From Zea mays (Eukaryota; Streptophyta; Magnoliopsida; Poales; Poaceae): a stretch of 64,000 bases of DNA. The DNA lies in the NCBI RefSeq assembly GCF_902167145.1, contig NC_050099.1:11236434-11300433 (forward strand), written 5' to 3'. The notes beneath the pieces were generated by a model that saw only the letters and a program-made list of their open reading frames with translations, ran no database searches and was not told where the DNA came from. This document shows, piece by piece, positions 36,001 through 47,800 of the stretch; the stretch's first letter is position 1; the number at the start of each line of letters is the position of its first letter. Both the position numbers and the translations under genes were made by a program.

Positions 36001-38093
36001 ATGTCAATGGCCACGGGACGCGACGCGACAGTCGCGCCTCAAGCGCTGTCCTGCTCCTGCCTCCGCGCCGGCCGGCACGCCTCCACTGTACACCGCAGGA
36101 CACCCACACGAGTACAGTTTAGTGACCAGTGCGTACACTGCCACAGTACCAGCGTAGACCTAATTTCTTTTCCTTGATGGCCTCCAAAATATGGAGGCAA
36201 ATAATTAACAACGTGAAGAATGATTGGGCCATCACAAACCATCAAGATCTGGGCGTGTAGTCCACATCCACACCGACCCACCGCGTACGACGCAGCCTCA
36301 CTCATACGTAGACGTACTGTACGTACGACGTGCCGTACGCGTACGCTATGGCAGTATGAGAAGGCAGCAGGCCGTGTGGCGCCGTACCACGTGAGCACTA
36401 AGGCATGGGCCCGGCCCGGCAGCGAAAGCGGCCAAAAAGAGGTCCGCCGGGCAGGCAGACTCGGGTTCGGGCCCGCCGCCAGCCCGCACTCGATCGCCCA
36501 ATAATTCCTGGCGCGGGCCCCACCCAGGCGACGATCGTGATTCGTGACTGCACGATGTCCGGCTGGAGGTGGCCGGCCAAGGTTTGGTCGGGTCAGCTCA
36601 GGCTCAGCACAGCAGGCCAGTCTAGAGATGCGAGGGGCGGCAGCGCGCAGAGGCAGAGGAGCAGCATTGGGCAGGGCTTGCCAAACTCACAAAGGCCATC
36701 CAATGGCTACATCCTGAAGCCTGTAACATATACGCCAGCGATTCGACATTGGAGGTCAGGTACACGTATAAGTTGTCACTGTCAGTACAGCAGCTGACAC
36801 GACGAGTCCGACTTTTTTTTATTTTGGGTCGAAGAATACCGCTCGCGTTTTTTTTCCTCCGTATCTTTGACCAGCACCCACGCAAGAACACATCCCAAAG
36901 CGGCGTGCTCCTGCCTTGCCTGCCCCATGCAATGCAATGCAACGTCGCCAAAGAGAGACGCGGGCCATGCGTGCTTTTTCAACTGGCACACATTCGCCAC
37001 TGTTGCGTGCAGTCGCGAACTTTTTTCTCTTTCTCTTTCTCTTTCTTTCTTTTTGGTAACAGCGACATTCGCTTCAATACGGTAGTTTAATTTTTTTTCC
37101 CGGTCCACGCGCGCTCAAAGACGCGATTTGGCTGGGATCGCCTTGGCAGGGCATGGGCATGCGCAATAGACAAAGATTAACTAGCGCAGCCTCTTGATCC
37201 GGACGACGACGAATTTTCCTTGGATTTGGCAAAGGTTTGCGGGGGAAAATATTCCGATGGATTTGACACTGCCCTGCTCGCCATTCCTCTTGGGATTCGT
37301 TGCGGCGCTGTAGGTGGGTACACTACTATTAGGTCTTTGTTCTCCGGACCAGCTGTTGTGGTAGCCACTTTGTTTATCCACTATTCAAAATCCATCATGC
37401 CAGCCTACTAGCATGAATGACTCGTGTGTGTGTGTGTGTTTTAAAAAAAAAACAGCTCGTAGCTAGATTCGCATGGATTTGGATTCCTGCTTTTAACAAC
37501 GAAATACGATTATGTTACTGCAGCTTTCAATCTGCTTACCATACTATTGCAATCTCTCTCTCTTTTGTTCGATAATTACAAACAAAAAAACAACAACAAC
37601 AAACTTTGCAGAGTACGCGTACACGCTGCGGGTGGACGAGAAGAGCGACGTGTACAGCTACGGCGTGGTCCTGCTGGAGCTCATCACGGGGCGGCGCCCC
37701 GTGGGGGGGGACTTCGGGGAAGGGGTGGACATCGTGCAGTGGGCCAAGCGGGCCACGGCCGGCCGCCGGGAGGCCGTGCCGGGGATCGCGGACCGGCGGC
37801 TCGGCGCCGCGCCCAAAGACGAGGTGGCGCACCTCTTCTTCGTCTCCATGCTCTGCGTCCAGGAGAACAGCGTCGAGCGCCCCACCATGCGGGAGGTGGT
37901 GCAGATGCTCGCCGACGAGTCCCCGCGCCGCCGCGCGTCGTCGTCGTCGCCGCACACGTCGCCCTCCACCACCTCCTCGTCGCCGTCGCCGTCGCCGTCG
38001 CCGCCGGGCGTGGAGGAGAGCGGCGGCCCCGACGGCGGCGGCAAGGAGCCGCCGGCCACCAGCTACAAGCTGTTCCCCGACCTGCTGGCCTGA
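33071..38093 (+). CDS. BAM3: LRR receptor-like kinase, CLV1/BAM group, BAM3-like (two exons)
   Basis: Model: exon 1 33071-35714, intron 35715-37611 (GTACGT...TTTGCAG), exon 2 37612-38093; 3126 nt, 1041 aa. The product should be a plasma-membrane receptor kinase; BAM3 relatives perceive CLE peptides in meristem and phloem development. Visible parts: signal peptide (1-26, [12 protein letters not shown]), LRR N-terminal cap, about 20 LRRs (75-600) including [12 protein letters not shown] and NNFLFGPIP, which point to BAM3 rather than BAM1/2, membrane segment (about 651-673), then kinase with GRGGAGVVY (715), AVK lysine (about 735), VHRDVKSNN (831) and DFGLAK (853). The junction restores APEYAYT of the activation segment. 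A Ser/Pro-rich tail precedes the stop. GC content of the exons is very high, as usual for grass genes. The ATG at 33071 directly precedes the signal peptide. All catalytic residues are present. The ortholog call is by motif memory. Confidence 0.93.
35715..37611 (+). other. Intron of the BAM3-like gene (1.9 kb)
   Basis: The phase is after the first base of the Glu codon in APE, the position where related receptor kinases carry their single intron. It contains pyrimidine-rich runs (37020-37050) but no gene that I can identify; the overlapping frames in it are chance. Confidence 0.85.
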
Positions 38094-39020
38094 TGAAGCG
38101 CAGACGGACGAACGGCACCTGTTTTGCCATGCCACTGTTAATTACACCCCAAAAAAACACACACACGACGACTCATCATCGTGCAGGACTGAAGTTACAG
38201 CATGTAGCGCAGCAGACTGGAGCTAGAGGTTCTTCAGGTTGGTCGGCCGACATTGGAGATGGTAACAAGATAGAACTGGGGATCAATAATAATTAAGTAA
38301 CATGTAACTTTATTACAATTTTTTTAATCTTTCTTTCTCTTCTCTCTTTTTCTTTCCAAATTCTCTTCTTCTTAATTTCTTTGTTCGTCTATCAAAGGTG
38401 TACAGGGTCTGATCATATGCTACCGCCCTATAGAGCTAGCTAGGGGATTGTGGGTGTGGTGTCCGATGCAATAGCGTCTCCTCCATCATCATAGCTTTCG
38501 CACTTTGTAATCTCCCCGGTGATCTTTAGCCACCATCCATTGTCCACTAGCTACGACTCTATGTACGTTACTAGCTCCTCACTTTTACACTAATCCTTGC
38601 TTGCGTCTATTTAGTACTACCCGCGGTACGGTACTTGTTCGCGTAGCTTTTTGTATCATTTGAGCCATTTTTTTGTCAGCATCAGCAAGCAAGAAGAGTG
38701 TGCGGTGATCATCTGTTGGAAGATTCTTGCCTGGACGAGCTTTGGTTTCAGGGAAAGCGTGAAAGAGAGATGCCAAGAAAGAGCGCCACTTGAAAACACC
38801 TCAGTTCCCGACGCTTAAAGCACGCACAAGATGTAGCTAGACAACCGAATCGCACAACTTTTATGGAAACAGAGAGAGAAAAAAACAAAATCAAACATAT
38901 GATATCCCTGTACACTACTAGAAAGCCAAACCTCAGCCGAAGGGACAGTTCAATGGCCAACAGGTCATCGAGAAAACTATCAATGACCTATCAATGACCG
39001 ACAGTTGATGACTAGATTAT
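38094..39020. other. 3' flank of the kinase gene
   Basis: Probable 3' UTR with AATAATAATTAA at 38284-38295. 38585-38776 on the minus strand is open for 63 codons but resembles nothing that I know. No other feature seen. Confidence 0.4.
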
Positions 39021-39023
39021 AAT

Positions 39024-39352
39024 CTATATGTTGTTGTTTGGATGACCAGACTATATAAATAAAGATTATTAATCTTTAAGACACAAAGGCAAAAGGTAAC
39101 AATACCCTACGTGCGTGTGATTTAGGGGAAACAACAAAAATGGCAGACGTTGTAATTTTATGAACATAAGCATAGGTAGTGGATCTTTACCTAAAATAAC
39201 ATCAAATAAGCTACTCTTATGGAGATTATGAGATTATCATAATCTAACCTTTAGATTAATAATCTGAACCTATAATCTAGATGCTTGTTTATCCGCTGAA
39301 TTATTTACGCTAGATTATATAATCTGGACTGATTATAATCTAAAACAAACAG
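39024..39352. mobile_element. MITE with imperfect inverted ends
   Basis: The left end TATGTTGTTGTTTGG..CCAGACTATATAA is mirrored by the complement of CCAGATTATATAATCT near 39300-39352. It is related to the next element. Boundaries are approximate. Confidence 0.45.
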
Positions 39353-39357
39353 GATCT

Positions 39358-39565
39358 AGGTCTGTTTGTTTTCTTACTAAATTATATAAGTTAGATTATT
39401 AGTGAAAAGGTAAGTGGGTAAAATATCACTTTGGTACCATAAATAAGCTCAAGTAAGTTAGCATTGGATAGCTCATTTCAGTTTATTAGTGATCCCAAAA
39501 TGATATTTTCTCCTTGTATCATTTCACCATAATCTAGCTTATATAATCCGGGAGAGAAACAAAGC
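39358..39565. mobile_element. MITE with about 40-bp inverted ends
   Basis: The left arm GTCTGTTTGTTTTCTTACTA, continuing AATTATATAAGTTAGATTA, pairs with the right arm (39523-39565) whose complement reads CTTTGTTTCTCTCCC, then GGATTATATAAGCTAGATTA. It lies back-to-back with the MITE to its left. TSD not resolved. Confidence 0.6.
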
Positions 39566-40659
39566 ATAGTTGAAAGTATGGAGTTGTATTTGGCCTCAGT
39601 AGCGCTCTGAGCGTGCATGGTTGCTTATTAAGTCGTGCTTCACTTCTAAGACCGGAATGCTTAGTTTTTTTAGATAATGGGAAAAAGGTTCCCGGCCTAC
39701 ATCAAAGATGACGGCCGTCCAAAAAACAGTAGTACTGCCAGAAAATAAAAGAAGCCACAAGCGGCAAAAAGACCCAAGCGCAGTTGGGATTGGAATAACT
39801 AGCCACTAGTTATTCTATTTCTAAAGCTCCAACCGTGCTTGGCGAAGATTTGCATCATTGAGACTTCCAGGGTCCTGCAGGCAACTTTGATCCTTACGAT
39901 GTCCTCTTCACGCCTTTGGAGAAGCCCCCAGAACCGACACCAATAAGTCCCTCGAAAGAGTACCTCGTTTGAGCGGTGAGTGTTGTTACAGAACTGTTAA
40001 ACGTCTCTGTGTTTTCATTGCAGTTTTGGTAATGAAATTTGGTATTACCCATCTTATGTCTTAGATTATTTCTAACCGCTCCTAAAAATATATCTCCCAA
40101 AAATCTTCTTTGTAGGTGGTTTTTCGGGCTACATGTTGGCTTCGTTTCTGAGCTCGACTACAACTTAGACATGATAATAAACGAGGCATGTTATAGATTG
40201 GAGGACTTGGTGATGCAGATTTTTACACATCATAGATAGGGATCTGCACTATGTTTTGTTTTTCTCTAAGTTTTCAGATAGTTATATTCCTATTTATGTT
40301 TGTAATAATTTGGTTGTAGTCTATTCGAGATAAAGGTCAGAAACTTTTAATTCCCATCATCTAAAAAAAGGTTCCTCACGCGAGAGGTCCTCTTCCTCGC
40401 CCGCTTAGCGCTGCTGCTTTCTCTCCGCTCAATTCCTAACGGCCTCTTCCTCGTGGATCTAACACCGGAGATAGGCACGCAAGGTCATCAGGAGTAGGAT
40501 GTGGCAGGACTTCGTGTGTCGGGAGCAGCTGCCGCCGTTCGCATTGACTTCGTGTAGGCGTAGCTGCTCCTCCACGCTGCGCTCCGATCCAGAGTCCAGT
40601 CCGCCAACACGGAGAGGGACGAGCTCGTGGGCACCGCCGACAGCAGCAGTATCCGGATC
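39566..40659. other. Intergenic, old repeat debris
   Basis: 39665-39790 (AAAAAGGTTCCCGGCCTAC...) resembles the 3' tail of grass retroelements. 40380-40640 is GC-richer with small open frames on both strands, none credible. Confidence 0.3.
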
Positions 40660-41658
40660 TAGAGGTGTACATGGGTCGGGCCGGATCCGTATTCCAGCAG
40701 CCTCACACTACACATCCGTATTTTAGGTAGGTTTGATCACGAATGAGTGATTCTTTTGCACGGTGCGTTTCAACAGATTCTGTATTTACGCTCCATATTC
40801 GTATGCATGCAGACTGTGATAGTTGGGTCCCACGAGTACAGGCTTTTAATTGCACCATTTCTCATACTTGTGTGCGGAGAGAAGAGAGAAGACGTGGGGA
40901 AGAGGAGTGCAAATACACGACGTGCTTTTTAGGGAGAGGGATACGGAGTCCGTTGGACTGGTGAATAGTGTACTGCACAGTGCGAAAAGGAGATGGGGAG
41001 CCCGCATACGGAGGCTGCTGGAGTTGGTCTAAGCTCGAAAAAAATCAGGATCTAAGTATGGCACGCTCCGAAATAATATCAGACCGATCCGACCTAAAAT
41101 TATGCATCAGGCTGGACTTAAGCCGAGATCGCGGCTTACGGACGGCCACGAGCACGACCTATTTACAGAGGCACGAAAAGGCTCATTTATTGGCACGAAA
41201 AGGCTCATTTCATTTAGTCATCCACTTTTAATCATAGAAATCATCCACTCCAATTTAACTAGCTCCATGTTTAATCATGGAGACGAGGTGTTAGCCACCC
41301 ATTGGTTTCGTGTTCTTTGGTTTTTTAATTATAAAGTTTGAAATGCTAATATCTATAAATGATATGTGTTGTGAATTTCGGGCTTTGTTGTGAATTTCGG
41401 GTTTTGATGTGAATTTCGGGCCCTGTATGAATTTCGCGCTAGAATTTGAATTTCGGACTTTTTACAATTTCGGGTCGCCCGAAATAAGCACGACATGTTT
41501 AACCAATAAAGTGTAATGCTACGGACCGAGGGTTAAGCCAATGGACCGACCCGATACGGACCATAATAATTACAGGCCGGGTCGGCCCTAATTCAACCAT
41601 GTCAGGTTTTTTTGGGCTTGGACCGAACCGGGTCGGATGGCACGAATGTACACCTGTA
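40660..41658. mobile_element. Non-autonomous hAT-type element (1.0 kb)
   Basis: The ends TAGAGGTGTACA and TGTACACCTGTA are inverted repeats. The 8-bp flanks TCCGGATC (40652-40659) and TCCGACTC (41659-41666) match at six of eight positions, fitting an aged hAT target duplication. Near both ends are stretches such as GGTCGGGCCGG and GGGTCGGCCC that are typical of this MITE group. No transposase. Confidence 0.7.
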
Positions 41659-41773
41659 TCCGACTCCTCCACGTATGTATGTGGCACGAACTGAAAAGAA
41701 AAGAAGATTGGGAGAAGAAAGAGCGACACAAATTTCCACTGCGACTTCTCGATTTTGCGCGTCCGTTGGATGG

Positions 41774-43706
41774 AAGAAAATTCCCAACCACCGACTGCAC
41801 ACAAACAACTCTGCAGCTTGCTTCAAATTGTTGACACGTGTCCATGCACCAATCTCAAAGAAACAGAGCCCGCAGCCACTTTCGTCTCGCCTCAACCCAA
41901 CCATTCAGCGGCTCGGCTAACAGACTCCAAAATAGAACATGCAGCCACCTACGATTAGCTTCCTGCAGGTCGGCTAACAGACACCTCGTTTTTCTCATCT
42001 ACAATTGTTGATTCAGTTGTTGTGCCACTGTCGCCGATCATTACCTCTCCTGCGTCGCTTCTCAGCGATTCACCTCTTCCTCGTCCGAGACAAAGGTAAT
42101 CCAGCAATGGCTAAAATCTATCAGTTTGCACATATATTTTTAAGGCAATCATCCAGCACCATAAATCCCATCGTCTACAAACTAACGATCACCATGGCAG
42201 GAAGAGCGATGAAAACACAATTCCTGAATCAATATCATATCAGGTAACATGATTATGCATAAAATTTAAGAAAAACAAACAAATTTGTGTTGTGATAATG
42301 TGACATTGTTTACAACACATTTTACCATAGGTTGTTAGTAAGCATGGCCCAACTATCATAGTTCCTCAAGTTGGAATGTCTTTTGAGTATGCAGAAAATG
42401 CATATGAGATGTACAACACATATGTCGGTAAGATTGGATTTAGCATTAGAAAAAGTGACACAAAACGTAGAGTGGATAAAACTATGTCATCAAAACTGAT
42501 AGTTTGTAGTAAACAAGGGCATGGAGACGTTGGTTCATCATAGGCTAGTACAAGGACAGATTGCAATGCTCGTATTCTATTTAGTATCAGAAGAGAGGGG
42601 ATTTAGACAGTGCAACAGGTTGAACTTGAACATAATCATCATCTGGCTAGTCCAAGTAAGACACACATGTTGAGATCCCAACGACATGTTATAGAAGCGG
42701 ACAAAAAACTCATTAGTAAAATACGTGAAGCCGGGATGAAGCTGTCACAAGCGTATGACGGTATGAGTTCATGAAACAATTTTATGGTCTCCCTGAAAAT
42801 GTTCCCTTCTTAAAGATTGATTGTTGTAATGAAATTGGTCGTGAGCGGAAGAAGTATTTAGAATGCAATGATGCACAAACATTGTTGAAATACCTGAAGA
42901 ACAAGCAGATGGAGGATCCCACATTGTTATGCCATTGAAATAAGCAAAGAGCAAAGTATAGAACATGATCAGGATCCAAAACAACTAAATGTAAGGGATA
43001 CTAAACTATACTATTGTCCTTTTGCTATAGCTCATTTATCTAAATATTCTCTAAAACGTTTGTTTTTTACACATACATCTTTTGATGAAAGCATTGGTAC
43101 TAATATGACATTGCATAATGTTGTAACCAATGATATGTATGCGGATTTTCCAGCCATGGTTTCTCCATTGATGCCGAGAGAATATACAAGCCTTTTACTT
43201 GGAGTTAATCAAGAAGCGTTAGCTGCTCGAAAATTACATTTTGATCAAGCACATAATCACAACACATAAGCAGAAGTCACTCTTTTGTAATTTTTGATGT
43301 AATTGGAGCTATAATAATCCATTTGCGGAGCCTCGGGTGAATCATGCATGACCTAGGAGGTCGGGGAGCGTGTTTTGCGTTGTGATTCCCTGGTACTCAG
43401 GTATCTTGGTATGATTAGGGACATAATCTAGGTAACCCTAATTATGGTATCCGACAGTCGGCAACAAGCTCTGCGACAAGGCATTGTCGCCGTGCAGGCC
43501 ACGGTTTCCTGCTGGTCAGGCCTCGGCTACACAGAAATTCAAATTTCAGATGAGACGAGCCGGAGGAAGCTGAATGGTTGGGTTGAGCCGAGACGAAAAG
43601 GTGGTTGTGGGCTCTGTTTCTTTGATATTGGTGCACGGACACGTGTCAACAATCTGAAGCAAGCTGCAGAGTAGTTTGCATGCAATCGATGGCTGAGAAT
43701 TTTCTT
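41774..43706. mobile_element. Mutator-like element with long inverted ends, FAR1 type
   Basis: The left arm (about 41774-41925) and right arm (about 43565-43706, inverted) share ACTCTGCAGCTTGCTTCA, TTGTTGACACGTGTCC and AAAGAAACAGAGCCC over roughly 145 bp. The interior carries a FAR1-family pseudogene. A 9-bp target duplication is not clear (GTTGGATGG left against GTTATTGGA right). Confidence 0.7.
42331..42925 (+). pseudogene. FAR1/FHY3-related transposase fragment
   Basis: The frame reads VPQVGMSFEYAENAYEMYN, KIGFSIRKSDTKRR, LIVCSKQGH, CNARILFSI and then VEHNHH-like ELEHNHHLASP. This is the WRKY-GCM1-type FAR1 DNA-binding domain (C..C..HNH) found in Jittery-like MULE transposases and in the domesticated FAR1/FHY3 factors. 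An in-frame TAG sits at 42541, a second stop (TAG) at 42604, and a frameshift near 42760. The DDE transposase core (MULE domain) and SWIM zinc finger are missing. 42950-43268 is open for 69 codons but not recognised. Confidence 0.8.
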
Positions 43707-43738
43707 GTTATTGGATAGTTTTTTCTTTTTCCCCTTAA

Positions 43739-43875
43739 GGGCTTGTTCTGTTAGCTCTCAATCCATATGGATTGAGTGAGATTGGTTGGGTTTAAATCCT
43801 AAGCAAGTCGAACTTCTTCTTAATTTTTTCCAATCTCATCCAATCCATGGGTAACGGAATTAACCGAACAAGGCC
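43739..43875. mobile_element. Tourist-type MITE (137 bp, PIF/Harbinger)
   Basis: The ends GGGCTTGTTCTGTTA and TAACCGAACAAGGCC are inverted repeats flanked by TAA at 43736-43738 and 43876-43878. Confidence 0.88.
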
Positions 43876-44209
43876 TAAATTGGAGTTGCTCTGAGTAAGT
43901 ATTGGTGCGTTGTCGAAGTGTGGAGTTCATTTTTATCCTGCTATTTATTCATTGTTGTGTCATCATAAATTTGCCTTAACCTCTTATGTTCTAGATGATT
44001 CTATTTTCTTTGTAATATTATCAGTTGGTTGCATTGCAACATCCTTTACCGGTTTCTTTCTTCAGTTCAGCCTCATGATCAGGTGTGGATCTAATGCTGA
44101 GTTGCTGACAGCTGCAGTGAACTGAGGATACCTGGACGTTGAGTGGTGGTGGCTTCAAGTACCTGAACTACATGTGGTGGGTACCAAGTTCATACAATTT
44201 AGTTATTAA

Positions 44210-44766
44210 GGGGGTGTTTGGTTTAGGTAGAGATGGCAATGGGTACGGGTTACCCATTAGATACGGATATGGTGGATTTTCGTATCCGCGGGTACGGGTA
44301 TGGATACTAGACAGTATTTACGGGTAAGAATTTCACAGGTATGGATATATGCTATCCATATCCGCCACTCGATGGACATATGACATGTGGACCCAATTTC
44401 TCTAATCGGTCACCTACTCTGCTAACTGCTACTCATCAAGCCCAAGCCGAGAGGCTCCCATAGTCCCACTTCCAGGTTCTAGGCTTATGGATGAACTCAT
44501 TAGAAAAACAAGCTCGGCTTAGACTCGTTCTAAACACCGAGCCACTCTATGCCGAGCCAAGATACCGCGAGCTCGAGCTTTTTTACAGTCATAGTTTGGT
44601 TTTAGGAATCACTCTATCTCCATCTAAGATTAGATGGTACATCATGAGTATTTATCATGTTAGTACTAATTAACTAATTATGAGGAATAAGATGATCAAC
44701 TTATTCAAAAACCAAACAAAAGAGTGAGAAGATGATGGACTAGCTTATTACTCAAACCAAGCACTC
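44210..44766. mobile_element. Tourist-like MITE carrying a hAT-type fragment
   Basis: The left end GGGGGTGTTTGGTTTAG is preceded by TAA and the right end CTCAAACCAAGCACTC is followed by TAC. Inside, from 44231, TAGAGATGGCAATGGGTA starts a hAT-type repeat (GGGTACGGG/ATCCGCGGG motifs) whose other end I cannot place. Boundaries are approximate. Confidence 0.5.
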
Positions 44767-44825
44767 TACAAGTTAACATCCACAAACCGGTATCTCATAC
44801 AAACTCACTGTCATTTTATTGATAT

Positions 44826-47800
44826 TTACATGTCAGCTGGAGGCCTCAAAAAAATCCCCCACCTAGAGCTAAAGCCACCTGCGCCAATCTTGAATCTTTT
44901 GCTTGGGCCAATGTTATAAACTGGTCCGTGACCTCTGCTCTTACGCTTGTTAAGTAATTTACATGAGTTACATACATATTTCTTGGGCACCTGATCGAAA
45001 TCACTAATCCCAACACACCTAGTGTGCTGCCACACATGGCAAGAGTCACAAGACAGCATCCTCTCACCATCATCATCCTTGGCTCCACAAGAGCAACGCA
45101 CTGTCCATTTATCCACGCCTCTCTCCATCCGGTAAATCCCAACCCTGCGTTCACCACTGGCACACCTGCCTTGGACGCGAACAGTTCCATTTGCCCCAAA
45201 CAAGAGCTTTAGTTGAGTTGACTCACTTGCCGTTCCACAGTCAACAAGCCGATCGGCTACAAAGGAATGCAACATTAGATAGATGCCACGGAATGTTCTG
45301 GTTGCCTCCACCTTCAGATCAGACACAGTTGCTGTCTGCGGAAGAGTTAGGAGCTCTGGTGGTATGCAAGGTGGATCGCCAACCTGGTCTAACACCTCTA
45401 CTTGACACCACAGGTGCAACATGGATGGGTTTTGAGGCAAGAACTCCTGTTCCAGGTCATAGTGCTTTGTGAATTGCTTGCAGTCCAAAAGGACCATGGC
45501 AGACCTCTTGCCATGCTCATAACAGTTTTCCGGTTTGTATGGATGCATTGTATGTGGGTGGAGGAGAGCATCATGCAAGAACTTTATGTCACGGCGAAGA
45601 TGGTCTTGAGTTGGCATGGATACATTGGGCAGAACGATGGGTTCATCCATAAGCCTGCAGTAAAGAATTTTCAGATTTATGTTGAAACAAAAAAATAGGA
45701 TAAATCATCAATGCTAGTAATACACTAGCATACGTGTTGTTTGGTTCACATATTTATAACATGATGGATAACTGATAACGTCAAAACATATTTGTTTAAG
45801 TCCAACCGTAATTGAATATCACCATAGAATTGATATCGACCTATTCAAACTTTTTACTAGAACTTAAAGTTTGGGCCGAGCCATTTGAAGCCAGCACGAC
45901 ACAGCACGAAAATAAAAGACCAAAGCACAGCCTAGCACGAAGAAAAATGGTCCAAGCCGGCACGGCCCAAATGTTGAGTCGTGCCGTGTCTCAAACTTAG
46001 GCACGATAGGCAACACGGCACGAAGTGAAACATGAATTAGAAAAGTAGCATTTAAATGATTATTCCATACTCCAATAATTTTTAGCTCTTCTCAGACGTA
46101 TAAAAAACATTGATTTCCATTTCTCATATGATTTTTTTAATCTATAGCAAAGTTATAAATAATATAAAGATATATTTTTAGATATACATAAGTTTTTTTG
46201 TTCTTGTTGTGCTTGGGCCAGCACGGTAGGATCATCGGCCCGCCGTGCTTTTGGGCTAGGCCGGACCTAAGTTTTAGTATCTAGGCACAGCACGACTCAG
46301 CCCGAAATTATTTCATGTCGTGCTAGCCCAAAAAAAGTTTGCGCAAAACACGATGGACGCGGGCCATGCCGACCCGGCACACGCTGACACTCGAGTATAA
46401 ATCATTACCGTTGCCATTTAAATTACATTTCATGAATCAAATAACACCATAATAGCAAGTAATAGCAAGTATATTAATCACCAACCTGTACTCTAGGGTG
46501 TTAGTATCGCTGTTGCATCGAACTGCAACCATCATTCCATCAATTGTTCTAGTACCAAGGGTCTTGAGGCAGTAGTCCACTAGCTGCGGTGAACCAATTG
46601 AATGGTACATGGCTGCCTTTAGGATTCGCATGGTCACCCACCTTGTTTTCTCAACAGCACGAAGAACCTTTATAGCAATTTCTGTTGCACGTTTTATTTC
46701 CTCGTCAGGCCATGTGTCTTGCACATGGGTATGTGAGTGCTCCTTATGCATTGATCCATAGTGCATATTTGAACTCTTGCTGGTGGCAAGGCCCAGCACA
46801 TAGAGGAACAGTTCACGAATTGTGGTGAGAGGTTGCTTTGAAAGAGATCGGTAGAATGAAATGGTATCTTGTAGCTGGTTTCGAGGATATCGGGAGTGCG
46901 GGAAGAAGTGTGATAATGGAGTTAAGGAAAGGTTGTCCATAGCTTTTAAGTATTCTTCTGATGTAATTCCAAAGCTCCCTTTGTTGAGTTTGAATCCCCA
47001 TTGGCCATACCATGAATGACCAGTAGTGATGGCATGTAAGATCCGGTAATCTGTTTCATACTTCTTAGAGACATCCATCAAGGAGACCTTTCTGAAATTA
47101 AGCTTTGCATGTCAGTTCTGCACTTCCAAGAGACTGTTGCAGGTGAATTTGACTTCACGAATTACAAATTGTATTGTAAATAGCTTCGTGAGATGTGCAT
47201 AAAACAATTCATACTTCATCTAGAGTTCTATTCAGATGTACAGCAAGTTGCAAACTACTTCTGTTCTGTTGTCATAGTTCATTGGAACTGCTAAAGTAGT
47301 CATCTCAAAATGTATTCAAGATTGTTTTCTAATGCCCACACCTCCATTATTTATATCTTAGAAACAGCATTTTCCTGATGTTCTTATCTATCAAACTACA
47401 ATGTGCTGGGTTGTATTACTCTTATACTTTTATGTTCAGTTCAGTTAAATACTACAGTTGGTTTAAGAAAACAGCCAAGAATGCAGAAGTTTTGATGTCA
47501 TAATTTGTTTCGTGGTTATGTCAAGCACAAAGTCCAACCTATTATATTCCACAATATTTTTGTCATGGTCAAGAAGAGAGCACACTGGACAGTCTTCTAT
47601 TTCTGCCAGTGTCCATCCATTTCATAGCTTGAATATAATTGGAAAAGAAAATTGATTTTTGATTCATGCACGCAGTGCATAATCATAAGTATGGCTCATG
47701 TGAACTCATAAACTGCTAACCCCGTTGTCACATTGTGGTCAGAAATAAAGGAAATCGGTTTTACCTGACTCTAAGGTATCTGCAGAGCCAATCCCAGAAA

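Noticed and set aside
37536..38296. Long overlapping open frames around exon 2 of the kinase gene
   Set aside because: Codon-bias shadows; only the frame joining APE-YAYT gives kinase sequence.
38585..38776. 63-codon minus-strand frame downstream of the kinase gene
   Set aside because: No start context, no domain, not supported by any neighbouring exon.
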